The notes beneath the pieces were generated by a model. That model did no database searches. It was not told where the DNA came from and worked only from the letters and a program-made list of their open reading frames with translations. Source: CALLVY01 sp937899855 (lineage in GTDB: Bacteria > Bacteroidota > Bacteroidia > Chitinophagales > Saprospiraceae). Taken from it: a stretch of DNA of 64,000 bases. This document shows, piece by piece, positions 16,528-25,267 of this stretch. Position 1 is the stretch's first letter. The number at the start of each line of letters is the position of its first letter. The position numbers and the translations under genes were made by a program. The stretch lies in assembly GCA_039820405.1 (NCBI GenBank), contig JBCBQC010000004.1, positions 62,001 to 126,000 on the forward strand, written 5' to 3'.

Positions 16528-18051
16528 CTAGAAAAAGCCCATGGCGTTTTTGTCGTAGGATACCAGCATGTTCTTCGTCTGGCGGTAGTGGTTGAGCATC
16601 ATCTTGTGCGTCTCCCGACCGATACCCGACTTCTTGTAGCCACCGAAGGGGGCGTGTGCCGGATAGAGGTGGTAGCAGTTGACCCAAACCCGGCCCGCCT
16701 TGACGGCCCGCGAAATTTGGTAAGCCTGGTGGGTGTCGCGCGTCCAGACGCCAGCGCCCAATCCGTAGAGCGTATCGTTGGCAATCTCGATGGCTTCGGC
16801 TTCGTCCTTAAAGGTCGTTACACAGACCACGGGGCCAAAGATTTCCTCTTGGAAAACCCGCATTTTGTTGTTGCCCTCCAGGATCGTCGGCTGCACGTAG
16901 TAACCACCGTCGAGGCCTTCGTTGAAGGCGGCTTCGCCACCGGTGAGGACTTTACAACCCTCTTCCTTACCGATCTTGATGTAGTTGAGGATTTTTTGGT
17001 ATTGGTCGTTGGAGGCCTGAGCACCCATCATGGTGCTGGGATCGAGGGGGTGACCCAATTTGATGGCCTTGGTACGCTCGACCACGCGCTCCATAAATTT
17101 GTCGTAGATGCTTTCCTGTACCAACATCCGCGAGGGGCAGGTACAAACTTCTCCCTGGTTGAGGGCAAACATTACGGCGCCTTCGAGGCACTTGTCGAAG
17201 AAGGCATCGTCGGCATCCATCACGCTTTCGAAGAAGATGTTGGGCGACTTACCGCCCAGCTCCAGGGTTACGGGAACGATGTTTTTGGAAGCGTACTGCA
17301 TGATGAGCTGTCCCGTGGTGGTTTCACCGGTAAAGGCGACTTTGTTGATGCGGGGGCTGGAAGCCAGGGGCTTGCCCGCTTCGACACCGAATCCGTTGAC
17401 GACGTTGAGTACGCCGGCGGGGAGTACGTCCTGAATCATTTCCAGGAGGATCATGATGCCAACGGGTGTTTGCTCGGCGGGCTTGAGCACGACGCAGTTG
17501 CCGGCGGCCAATGCGGGAGCGACTTTCCAGGTAGCCATCAGGATGGGGAAGTTCCAGGGAATAATCTGTCCCACTACGCCGAGGGGCTCCAGGACGTTCA
17601 TCGATACGGTGCTAGCATCCAATTCGCTGACGGTTCCTTCTTCGGCGCGGATGACTCCGGCGAAGTAGCGGAAGTGGTCGATGGCCAGGGGAAGGTCGGC
17701 GGCGCGGGTTTCGCGAAGGGCCTTGCCGTTGTCCCAGGTTTCGGCGCGGGCGAGGGCCTCGAGGTTGTCTTCCATGATGGAGGCAATCTTGAGCAGCAAG
17801 TTACTGCGGTAGCCGGCGGCAGAATTGTTCCACTCGGGAGCAGCGGCCCAGGCGGCGTCGATGGCCAGGTCGATATCCTCCTTGGTGGAGCGGGGAATGC
17901 GGGTAAAGCTTTGGCCGTCGACGGGGGAGATGTTATCAAAATACTCTCCGCGTACGGGTGGGGTCCATTTACCACCGATATAATTTTCGTACTGATCCTT
18001 GAATTTAGGCTTCGCAAGCACATCCTGCGCTGTGGTTAATAGGTCACTCAT
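16528..18051 (-). CDS. Aldehyde dehydrogenase (acetaldehyde type, ExaC/AldA-like)
   Basis: 507-residue NAD-dependent aldehyde dehydrogenase. Seen: PWNFPILMATWK of the NAD site, general base Glu in VTLELGGKSPN, and catalytic Cys in NQGEVCTCPSR, where a double Cys is typical of the acetaldehyde/chloroacetaldehyde group. The C-terminus HAPFGGYKKSGIGRE is standard. Partnered with DUF779 downstream and a divergent AraC regulator upstream, which probably activates it. A TAATTTTG box lies at 18139-18132 on the minus strand, without a clear -33 partner. Confidence 0.93.
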   Translation of the reverse strand: MSDLLTTAQDVLAKPKFKDQYENYIGGKWTPPVRGEYFDNISPVDGQSFTRIPRSTKEDIDLAIDAAWAAAPEWNNSAAGYRSNLLLKIASIMEDNLEALARAETWDNGKALRETRAADLPLAIDHFRYFAGVIRAEEGTVSELDASTVSMNVLEPLGVVGQIIPWNFPILMATWKVAPALAAGNCVVLKPAEQTPVGIMILLEMIQDVLPAGVLNVVNGFGVEAGKPLASSPRINKVAFTGETTTGQLIMQYASKNIVPVTLELGGKSPNIFFESVMDADDAFFDKCLEGAVMFALNQGEVCTCPSRMLVQESIYDKFMERVVERTKAIKLGHPLDPSTMMGAQASNDQYQKILNYIKIGKEEGCKVLTGGEAAFNEGLDGGYYVQPTILEGNNKMRVFQEEIFGPVVCVTTFKDEAEAIEIANDTLYGLGAGVWTRDTHQAYQISRAVKAGRVWVNCYHLYPAHAPFGGYKKSGIGRETHKMMLNHYRQTKNMLVSYDKNAMGFF

Positions 18052-18307
18052 TATGGGTATTTTTTTGATTAAGAATATTGTGAAAAGGGAAACTAAAAAT
18101 CAGACTTTTATTTCACTGATTAGCGTCTTCTCAAAATTATGTACTGTATCCCTAATATGTTTGAAGGATTCTCTTAAAATAGTGAACAATCCTTGCAAAG
18201 CGGTTGGGTTGGGAGATATAATTTCCAAATCTTTTTCGTTATTTTAGTAGTTACCTAGCCACTCTGACGGCACCTTTCTCATTTCTCCAATAAATATTTG
18301 TTCACCC

Positions 18308-19231
18308 ATGCGACTACCCGATCATTTTTTCAGTGGACGACGCTTGGAAAAGCTGGTGGAAAATCAAACCTCTTACACCCTACAAAATGCCGAGATGCAC
18401 GTCTTCGAGACCTACCAGCAAGCCGAAAGGGTAGTGCTTCAATTCGAGCAACCGGTACTGGCCAGCATGCTACAAGGGAAGAAGGTGATGCACCTGGGCG
18501 ACAGTCAGGATTTTGATTTCCTACCCGGCGAATCCCTCATTTTACCCGCCGACGAAATCATGCAAATCGACTTTCCCGAAGCACGCCGCGACAATCCGAC
18601 CCGCTGTCTGGCCATGGCCATCTCGGACGAAAAAATCCAGGAGGTGATCCAGCAGATGAACGAACGACGGATCCGAGTGGACGATAAGGAGTGGCGATTC
18701 GTCGACTATAATTTTCACTTTACCAACGACTCGGCCATCCACCAAATCATCCAACGGCTGCTCTTCCTGTTTACCGAAAATCATCCCTCCAAAGACTTCT
18801 TTGTCGACAATATGCTGCGCGAGCTGATCGTCCGGATCCTACAATCGGAAACGCGAAAAATTTATACCGAGCAAGCCCTCCAACTGAGCAGTAGCAATCG
18901 GCTGGCCTTTATCGTCGACTACATCCGCCGACACCTCGACCACCCCCTTACGGTCGAAACCCTCAGCCAAAAGGCGCACATGAGTGCCTCCAATTTTCAC
19001 CGCGTCTTCAAAAACGAACTGGGCATCTCTCCCATCGATTTTATCAACAACGAGCGGATCAAACTGGCGACGAGCCTCCTGCGGGACCCGAATAAGAAAA
19101 TCAAGGAAATTTATTTGGAATGTGGTTTCAATAGCCTCTCCTACTTCAATCGCGTCTTCAAGCGACAGCACAAACTTTCGCCCCGCGAATACCAGAGCCA
19201 GATGGAAACCCGCCGCTCGGGGGGCAACTGA
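18308..19231 (+). CDS. AraC-family regulator, divergent from aldehyde dehydrogenase
   Basis: 307 residues. The N-terminal half (about 40-180; HLGDSQDFDFLPGESLILPA) looks like an AraC_N effector-binding domain. The C-terminal 100 residues hold two helix-turn-helix units: LSQKAHMSASNFHRVFKNEL and EIYLECGFNSLSYFNRVFKR, ending LSPREYQSQ. The gene is divergent from the dehydrogenase across 256 bases, so that operon is the likely target and an aldehyde or alcohol the likely signal (inference). Confidence 0.9.
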   Translation: MRLPDHFFSGRRLEKLVENQTSYTLQNAEMHVFETYQQAERVVLQFEQPVLASMLQGKKVMHLGDSQDFDFLPGESLILPADEIMQIDFPEARRDNPTRCLAMAISDEKIQEVIQQMNERRIRVDDKEWRFVDYNFHFTNDSAIHQIIQRLLFLFTENHPSKDFFVDNMLRELIVRILQSETRKIYTEQALQLSSSNRLAFIVDYIRRHLDHPLTVETLSQKAHMSASNFHRVFKNELGISPIDFINNERIKLATSLLRDPNKKIKEIYLECGFNSLSYFNRVFKRQHKLSPREYQSQMETRRSGGN

Positions 19232-19236
19232 ACAGC

Positions 19237-20139
19237 CTAGAGCAGGGCCGCCCCAAAGACGCCCGCACTGTCCCCCAGCATGGGCTTGAGAAAGGCCGTT
19301 TCCAGCCGATCGTTAAACACGTGTTTTTCCACCTCCCAAACCCCATCGGTGTAGAGCAGGTCGATGTTGCCCAGGCCGCCGCCCAGCACGATTACGTCGG
19401 GATCGATGATGTTGATCACGTTGGCCATGGCCTTACCAAAGAATTCGATCAGCCGGTGGACCGTTTTTTCCGCCACCTCATCCGCTCCCTCCCGGTAGCG
19501 CTCCATGATTTCCGGTAAGCGCCGCTTGACGCCCATCGTCTGGTAGTAATAACGCTCCAATCCGGGCCCCGAAATCAAGGTCTCCACACAACCCCGCTTG
19601 CCACAATAGCACTCCCCTCCCGATTTGTCGAGAAAGTTGTGCCCCCATTCCCCGGCAATGCCCTGCCGACCGTTGAGCACCTGGCCATTAATGACCAAAC
19701 CACCCCCTACTCCCGTACCCATAATGACGCCGAAAACGACCTGGGCATCCGGTGCTTTGGCCTTGACCACGCCCATGTGCGTTTCGGCCACGGCGAAGCA
19801 GTTGGCATCGTTGGCCAGCAATACGGGGAGCCCGAGGGCAATTTCCAGATCGCGGAGAAAGGGCTTTCCATTGAGGACGGTCGTATTGCAGTTTTTCATC
19901 AACTGGGAAGAGGGTTCGAGCGTACCCGGGGTGCCGATTCCCAGTCGGCTGGGCTTGACGCCCGTCTCGGAAGTGAGGACCTCCAGCACGCGCGAAATCT
20001 GGTCGATGATGTGGTCGTAGCCCTTGTGGGCTTCGGTTGGTATCCGCATGCGCTTGAGTACGTTAGGGGCGTCGCGGTCTTCCAAAATGACGCCTTCAAT
20101 CTTCGTGCCTCCCAAATCAATACCCCAAAGAGGTCCCAT
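19237..20139 (-). CDS. ROK-family sugar kinase
   Basis: 300 residues, ROK family, ATP-dependent phosphorylation of a hexose such as glucose, fructose or an amino sugar. Seen: phosphate-binding WGIDLGGTKIEGV at the start, catalytic Asp in LLANDANCFAVAE, GVIMGTGVGGGLVI, and the zinc site GEWGHNF plus CYCGKRGCVET. ATG 20139 (MGPLWGID) was chosen; an upstream frame extension of 39 residues reads as noise. It converges tail to tail with the AraC gene, 5 bases apart. Substrate cannot be told from sequence alone. Confidence 0.88.
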   Translation of the reverse strand: MGPLWGIDLGGTKIEGVILEDRDAPNVLKRMRIPTEAHKGYDHIIDQISRVLEVLTSETGVKPSRLGIGTPGTLEPSSQLMKNCNTTVLNGKPFLRDLEIALGLPVLLANDANCFAVAETHMGVVKAKAPDAQVVFGVIMGTGVGGGLVINGQVLNGRQGIAGEWGHNFLDKSGGECYCGKRGCVETLISGPGLERYYYQTMGVKRRLPEIMERYREGADEVAEKTVHRLIEFFGKAMANVINIIDPDVIVLGGGLGNIDLLYTDGVWEVEKHVFNDRLETAFLKPMLGDSAGVFGAALL

Positions 20140-20308
20140 AAGTGCTTTGTTTTGTTGCTTTGTTCCCGACCCCTTGCGCGGTAGGGGAATAAGCCGTAGT
20201 TTTAGGTGAAAATGTAACGGAAGAATGAGATTTACCTCAAATATAATTATTAGCATCCTAATTCAAAGATTGGTCCACAATCTGTGAGGTGCTCGTTTTT
20301 CCCCGGCC

Positions 20309-20349
20309 TAAAAGCTCCGACAGATTTGAATGTTTGTCGGAGCTTTTAG
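20309..20349 (+). terminator. Perfect 15-bp inverted repeat between divergent genes, overlapping the ileS promoter
   Basis: CTAAAAGCTCCGACA (20309-20323) and TGTCGGAGCTTTTAG (20335-20349) are perfect complements around an 11-base loop. The A/T-flanked arms look like a bidirectional terminator, yet genes on both sides point away from it. The right arm contains most of the -33 element of the ileS promoter, so it may instead be an operator or end an unannotated small RNA. Confidence 0.65.
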
Positions 20350-20365
20350 TTTATTACTATATTTG
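20334..20365 (+). promoter_or_regulatory. Promoter of ileS
   Basis: TTG (20334-20336), 21 bases, TATATTTG (20358-20365) fits the Bacteroidota consensus. Transcription would start near 20372, giving a leader of about 23 bases before the ATG at 20395, too short for a T-box or riboswitch. Confidence 0.72.
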
Positions 20366-20394
20366 CTGTCTATTTTTTAACACCTACTTGCGGT

Positions 20395-23300
20395 ATGTAC
20401 ACAGAATACAAAAAGCTCGACCTGCCCGCCATCGATCGCGAAATCCTCGAATTTTGGCAGCGCCAGCAGATCTTCCAAAAAAGCGTTGACCAACGCGACC
20501 CCCAGAACAGTTTTGTCTTCTACGAAGGCCCCCCCTCCGCCAATGGCAAACCCGGTATTCACCACGTCATGGCCCGAACGGTGAAGGACCTGTTCTGCCG
20601 CTTCCACACCATGCTCGGCCAACGGGTCGAACGCAAAGCCGGCTGGGATACCCACGGCCTACCCATCGAATTGAGCGTGGAGAAAGAATTGGGCATCACC
20701 AAGGAAGACATCGGGACCAAAATCACGGTGGAAGAGTACAACCAAAAGTGCCGCGAAACGGTGATGCGCTACAAGGACATGTGGGACGACCTGACCCAAA
20801 AAATGGGCTACTGGGTCGACTTGGATCATCCCTACGTGACTTACGAAAATGAATACATCGAATCGGTCTGGTGGCTGCTCAAACGCCTCTACGATAAGAA
20901 CTTACTCTACAAGGGCTACACCGTTCAGCCCTACTCGCCGGCGGCCGGCACGGGATTGAGTACGCACGAACTCAACCAACCCGGAGCCTACCGCGAAATC
21001 AAGGATACGACAGTGGTGGCCATGTTTGCCGTCCAACGCGATGCCCAATCGGCCTTTCTCTTCGACCACGAAGCGGAAGACGTCCGCGTCCTCGCCTGGA
21101 CTACCACGCCCTGGACCCTCCCTTCGAATACCGCCCTCACCGTCGGTCCCAAAATCCAGTACGTCAAAGTCAAAACCACCAACCCCTACACCCAGGCCGC
21201 GGTGAGCGTGGTGCTGGCAGTTGACCTGGTGGGCAAGTGGCTGGGCGGTAAAAAACAACCCGCCGTCATCGAGCAAAGTGCGCCTTTTCCCGGTAGCCAA
21301 TTGATCGACCTTCGCTACGAGCAGTTGCTGCCCTTTGGCAATACCATCGAGCCGCTCAACGAGCGGACGGATGCCTTCCGCATCATCGGCGGACAGTTTG
21401 TCACCACCGAGGACGGTACGGGAATCGTTCACACCGCGCCCTCCTTCGGAGCAGACGACCGCCGGGCCGGTGTGGCCGGTGGCATCGGCGCCCTGACCCT
21501 GGTCGACAAGCAGGGGAAGTTTCTGCCTACGGTGGGAGAGTTTTCCAATCGCTACATCAAAAATTATAAGGACGAATCCGATTTTGTTCCGGTGGATATC
21601 GACATCGCGGTAAAGCTCAAGAAGGAGGGGAACGCCTTTAACGTCGCCAAGTACGAACACAACTATCCGCATTGCTGGCGGACGGACAAGCCCATCCTGT
21701 ACTATCCCCTCGACAGCTGGTTTATCAAGGCCTCGGCGGTCAAGGAACGGATGTACGAATTGAACCAAAGCATCAATTGGAAACCGGCCAGTACGGGAGA
21801 GGGGCGCTTTGGAAAATGGCTGGAAAACCTACAGGACTGGAACCTCTCGCGCTCGCGCTACTGGGGTATCCCGCTGCCGATCTGGCGCAGTGCGGACGGC
21901 GAGCGGGAGAAGTGTATCGGCTCCATCGAGGACTTGCGTCGGGAAATCGAGCTGGCCAACGAACGGCTGGGACTCCAGCAGGAAGTGCCGCCGGATCTGC
22001 ACCGCCCCTTTATCGATCAGATCGTTTTGGTGGGGGAAAATGGGGAAGAACTGCGTCGCGAGCTGGACCTCATCGACGTGTGGTTCGACAGTGGGTCCAT
22101 GCCTTATGCTCAGTGGCATTACCCCTTCGAGAATCAGGAAAAATTTGCCCAAAACTATCCCGCCGATTTTATCGCCGAGGGCGTCGACCAGACGCGGGGT
22201 TGGTTCTACACCCTCCACGCCATCGCCTCGATGGCTTTCGATAGCGTGGCCTTCAAGAACGTCGTCTCCAACGGCCTGGTACAAGCCAAGGACGGTCGCA
22301 AGATGTCGAAGCGGCTGGGCAATGCCGTGGAGCCCTTTGAGACGCTGGCCCAGTACGGCGCTGATGCTACCCGCTGGTACATGATTTCCAACGCGCCTCC
22401 CTGGGACAACCTGCGCTTTAACCTCGACGGCATCGACGAGGTGCGGCGCAAATTTTTCGGGACGCTCTACAATACCTATTCCTTCTTTGCCCTCTACGCC
22501 AACATCGACGGCTTTGCCTACCGCGAAGCCGAGGTACCGCTGGCCGAACGACAGGAAATCGATCGCTGGATCATTTCCCTGCTCCACTCCCTGGCCAAGG
22601 AAGTCCGGGCGGATTACGCCGACTACGAAGCAACCAACGCCACTCGAAAAATTCAAAACTTCGTCGATGCGCACCTCAGCAATTGGTACGTCCGACTTTG
22701 TCGGCGGCGCTTTTGGAAGGGAACGTATTCCGCCGATAAGGTCGCAGCCTACCAAACCCTCTACCAGTGTTTGAGCGCCCTGAGCAAAATGATGGCTCCG
22801 GTGGCACCCTTCTTTGCCGACTGGCTGTACCGCAATCTGAACGAAGCGACCCAGCACGAAGCACACGAGTCGGTCCACCTGGCGCTGTTCCCCACCGTCG
22901 ACGAGGCCGCCATCGATCGGGCCTTGGAAGAGCGGATGGACTACGCCCAGCGGATTTCTTCGCTGGTGCTGTCGCTGCGGAAGAAGGACAACGTCCGGGT
23001 GCGTCAGCCCCTCCAAAAGATTCTCCTGCCCGTGCTCGACAATGCTTTCCAGCAGCAGGTAGAGGGTGTCAAGGATTTGATCCTGGCCGAGGTCAACGTC
23101 AAGGAAATTGAATACATCACCGATACCGCCGGTTTGATCGTCAAAAAGGCCAAGGCCAATTTTAAGACCCTGGGACGCAAGCTCGGCAAGCACATGAAGG
23201 CCGCCGCCGCGCAGATTGCCCAACTGAGCAATGAGGAGATCAATGGGATTGAGCGGACGGGTCGTTTTGAGCTCCGCATCGAGGAGCAGGTGTACGAGTT

Positions 23301-23664
23301 GCTTCCCGAAGATTTGATGGTCTCTTCGGAAGACATCCCCGGTTGGCAGGTGGCCTCGGATGGCCCCTTGACGGTGGCGCTCGATGTATCGCTCAACGAA
23401 CGGCTGGTGGCCGAGGGGATGGCCCGCGAATTGGTCAACCGCATCCAAAACCTCCGCAAGGCCAAGGATTTTAACGTGACGGATCAGATCGTCGTCAAAA
23501 TCGAGCAGCACGAAGCCATCACGGCGGCCGTAGAATGGTTCGGGGAGTACGTCAAAAACGAAACCTTGGCGGTACGGCTGGACTTGGTGGAGCGGCTAGA
23601 GGATGGAGAAAGTATCGACCTCCTGGAGGGAATCAGTATGAAGATCAAGATCGAACGCGCCTAG
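20395..23664 (+). CDS. ileS: Isoleucyl-tRNA synthetase
   Basis: Class I aminoacyl-tRNA synthetase, 1089 residues, normal for the longer IleS type. Seen: the HIGH-like motif GKPGIHHVMART near 55, WDTHGLPIE, the editing domain (TTPWTLPSNTAL), KMSKRLGN as KMSKS near 640, and the anticodon-binding region with NWYVRLCRRRFWK. The C-terminal part carries the VNVKEIEYI and ELVNRIQNLRKAKDF segments of this type. The start ATG follows a good promoter. Confidence 0.97.
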   Translation: MYTEYKKLDLPAIDREILEFWQRQQIFQKSVDQRDPQNSFVFYEGPPSANGKPGIHHVMARTVKDLFCRFHTMLGQRVERKAGWDTHGLPIELSVEKELGITKEDIGTKITVEEYNQKCRETVMRYKDMWDDLTQKMGYWVDLDHPYVTYENEYIESVWWLLKRLYDKNLLYKGYTVQPYSPAAGTGLSTHELNQPGAYREIKDTTVVAMFAVQRDAQSAFLFDHEAEDVRVLAWTTTPWTLPSNTALTVGPKIQYVKVKTTNPYTQAAVSVVLAVDLVGKWLGGKKQPAVIEQSAPFPGSQLIDLRYEQLLPFGNTIEPLNERTDAFRIIGGQFVTTEDGTGIVHTAPSFGADDRRAGVAGGIGALTLVDKQGKFLPTVGEFSNRYIKNYKDESDFVPVDIDIAVKLKKEGNAFNVAKYEHNYPHCWRTDKPILYYPLDSWFIKASAVKERMYELNQSINWKPASTGEGRFGKWLENLQDWNLSRSRYWGIPLPIWRSADGEREKCIGSIEDLRREIELANERLGLQQEVPPDLHRPFIDQIVLVGENGEELRRELDLIDVWFDSGSMPYAQWHYPFENQEKFAQNYPADFIAEGVDQTRGWFYTLHAIASMAFDSVAFKNVVSNGLVQAKDGRKMSKRLGNAVEPFETLAQYGADATRWYMISNAPPWDNLRFNLDGIDEVRRKFFGTLYNTYSFFALYANIDGFAYREAEVPLAERQEIDRWIISLLHSLAKEVRADYADYEATNATRKIQNFVDAHLSNWYVRLCRRRFWKGTYSADKVAAYQTLYQCLSALSKMMAPVAPFFADWLYRNLNEATQHEAHESVHLALFPTVDEAAIDRALEERMDYAQRISSLVLSLRKKDNVRVRQPLQKILLPVLDNAFQQQVEGVKDLILAEVNVKEIEYITDTAGLIVKKAKANFKTLGRKLGKHMKAAAAQIAQLSNEEINGIERTGRFELRIEEQVYELLPEDLMVSSEDIPGWQVASDGPLTVALDVSLNERLVAEGMARELVNRIQNLRKAKDFNVTDQIVVKIEQHEAITAAVEWFGEYVKNETLAVRLDLVERLEDGESIDLLEGISMKIKIERA

Positions 23665-23665
23665 T

Positions 23666-24178
23666 ATGAAGACCATCACCGTCGCCCGGAATCACGGCGT
23701 ATACCAGACGCTCTTGCTGTTGGGGCCCATTGCCTTATTTTTTGGATTGCGCAATAGCTGGCGGCTTTTACAGGCCGATGTGGTCGACTGGCCCTGGCTG
23801 ATGATTTGGGGAGGCTTGGCGGGCTTGAGTGCCTACCTGATCGTGTTTTGCGTACAGCGGGTCCGCGTCCGAACACCAGCCCTACAGCTCAGCCGAGCGG
23901 GAATTGAGGACAACATTAGCATGGCCAAGCCGGGACTCATTCCCTGGCGCAACATCAAGGGCAGTGCCCTGGTGCCTTACACCGGTACTGAGCACCTGGT
24001 CATTTACCTCAAAGATGCCGAACCCATCATCGAGTCTTTGGGCTTTTTGCAACAGAAAATGGCCCGCCAGATGGTCGAAGACGTCGATACCCCCATCGTG
24101 ATCAATCCCCGTTTGATTCGCTACCGCGCAGCGGCCCTGCGGGACCTGATCAACCAAAAATGTGGGCGCAAATCTTAA
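23666..24178 (+). CDS. Small membrane protein, STM3941-like
   Basis: 170 residues: two membrane segments (about 15-30 and 44-63) followed by a soluble domain with RAGIEDNISMAKPGLIPWRNI and TPIVINPRLI. The layout resembles the STM3941 family of unknown function, whose soluble part looks PH-like. It begins one base after the ileS stop and is probably expressed with it. No functional assignment is offered. Confidence 0.75.
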   Translation: MKTITVARNHGVYQTLLLLGPIALFFGLRNSWRLLQADVVDWPWLMIWGGLAGLSAYLIVFCVQRVRVRTPALQLSRAGIEDNISMAKPGLIPWRNIKGSALVPYTGTEHLVIYLKDAEPIIESLGFLQQKMARQMVEDVDTPIVINPRLIRYRAAALRDLINQKCGRKS

Positions 24179-24275
24179 AACTATCATAAAACCCACGGTT
24201 TACCCACGCGCTGGCAGCCCTATTTTCGTTACACATAGCAGAATATTGATTTACCAACTCACTAACCTTCAAGAT

Positions 24276-24719
24276 ATGACACCTAAAAGCATTTTCCTCG
24301 CTGCCTTTTTCCTTTGCGCCGCCTTTGGAATCAGTTTGGCCCAATCGCCGGTAGGCACCTGGAAAACCATCGACGATGAAACGGGCGAGGCCAAGTCGCA
24401 CGTCGAAATTTACGAACAGGATGGCAAGATGTACGGCAAAGTCGTCAAATTTCTACGCGCCAGTGCCGACCCCGACGCGGTGTGCAGCGACTGTAAAGGC
24501 GCTAAAAAGAACCAAAAAATCATGGGGATGGTCATTGTCGAAGCCCTGGAGCCTTACAAGGATTACTGGCAGGACGGGACGATCCTGGATCCCGAAACGG
24601 GGAAGGAATACGGTTGTAGCATTTGGTTTGACCAGGAGGGAAATAGCGACGAATTGAGCGTCCGGGGCAAACACTGGACGGGCTTATACCGCACCCAAAC
24701 TTGGTATCGGGTGCAGTAA
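24276..24719 (+). CDS. Secreted DUF2147 protein
   Basis: 147 residues with a signal peptide (MTPKSIFLAAFFLCAAFGIS, cut near LAQ). The mature part matches DUF2147: SPVGTWKTIDDETGEAKSHV, EQDGKMYGKVVKF, a CSDC pair, and YWQDGTILDPETGKEYGCSI, ending in GLYRTQTW. Proteins of this family are exported beta-rich proteins of unknown role. ATG 24276 gives the signal peptide; an upstream extension overlaps the previous gene. A terminator follows at 24746. Confidence 0.87.
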   Translation: MTPKSIFLAAFFLCAAFGISLAQSPVGTWKTIDDETGEAKSHVEIYEQDGKMYGKVVKFLRASADPDAVCSDCKGAKKNQKIMGMVIVEALEPYKDYWQDGTILDPETGKEYGCSIWFDQEGNSDELSVRGKHWTGLYRTQTWYRVQ

Positions 24720-24745
24720 GTTTGGGGTGCCACAAAAAAAAATTG

Positions 24746-24773
24746 GCCCGGGCAATATTTGCCTGGGCTTTTT
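24746..24773 (+). terminator. Rho-independent terminator
   Basis: GCCCGGGCAA (24746-24755) pairs with TTGCCTGGGC (one wobble) and is followed by TTTTT. It ends the DUF2147 transcript. Confidence 0.85.
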
Positions 24774-24831
24774 AGTTTTATAGGTGAATTTTTTGATACA
24801 GACAACTTATTTATCTTAAAAAAGCGCCTAT

Positions 24832-25068
24832 ATGCAGCAAAAGTTTACACCTAACGATCTCATCCGGTTCCTATACCAAGAAACGTCGGTGGCTGATACT
24901 ATGGGTATTGCCGAAGCTTTGTTGGAAGACCGTGCCCTGTACGAGGAATACGAATCCTTAAAAGGCAGTTTTGCACAACTTCCAAAGGCCAAATTTAGCC
25001 CTTCTCACGCCACGATTCAGAACATTCTACGCTACAGCGAAAACAGTGCGGTAGAAACGCATGGTTGA
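24832..25068 (+). CDS. Small conserved-looking hypothetical protein upstream of recA
   Basis: 78 residues, soluble, largely helical. The pattern LIRFLYQETS, EALLEDRALYEEYESLK, SPSHATIQNILRYS is one I associate with small Bacteroidota proteins of unknown role that resemble the cytoplasmic part of anti-sigma factors; this is only a resemblance. It is bracketed by terminators at 24746 and 25109, so it is its own transcription unit. Confidence 0.75.
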   Translation: MQQKFTPNDLIRFLYQETSVADTMGIAEALLEDRALYEEYESLKGSFAQLPKAKFSPSHATIQNILRYSENSAVETHG

Positions 25069-25108
25069 GCCGAGAATCGGACGATCTAAAAAAAATTTCC
25101 TTGTCAGG

Positions 25109-25141
25109 GCCCTTCCCGAAAGTATTCGGGAGGGGCTTTTT
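25109..25141 (+). terminator. Rho-independent terminator
   Basis: GCCCTTCCCGAA (25109-25120) pairs with TTCGGGAGGGGC (25125-25136; one G-T wobble), loop AGTA, followed by seven T. It ends the 78-residue gene and insulates recA. Confidence 0.88.
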
Positions 25142-25192
25142 TAGTAGCCCTCGCCACTTTTTCAAAAAACATAAATAATTTGTTCAAAAATT

Positions 25193-25222
25193 TTGTTTTC
25201 ATAAACAAAAAGTTTAGTTTTG
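25193..25222 (+). promoter_or_regulatory. Promoter of recA
   Basis: TTG (25193-25195), 19 bases, TAGTTTTG (25215-25222): a good Bacteroidota promoter, about 45 bases ahead of the ATG at 25268. No LexA-like palindrome was recognised. Confidence 0.75.
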
Positions 25223-25267
25223 TGATCGATCAAACATTTTTGTATTCATTTCCTAAACATCAAAATA

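Noticed and set aside
16363..18039. 558-residue open frame on the plus strand opposite the aldehyde dehydrogenase
   Set aside because: It is the antisense shadow of a GC-rich real gene with intact catalytic motifs; its translation has no recognisable motif.
21829..23511. 560-residue antisense frame inside ileS
   Set aside because: It lies opposite the IleS catalytic and anticodon-binding regions and arises from codon bias.
25109..25267. SOS (LexA) operator ahead of recA
   Set aside because: No palindrome was found beyond the terminator and the promoter elements.
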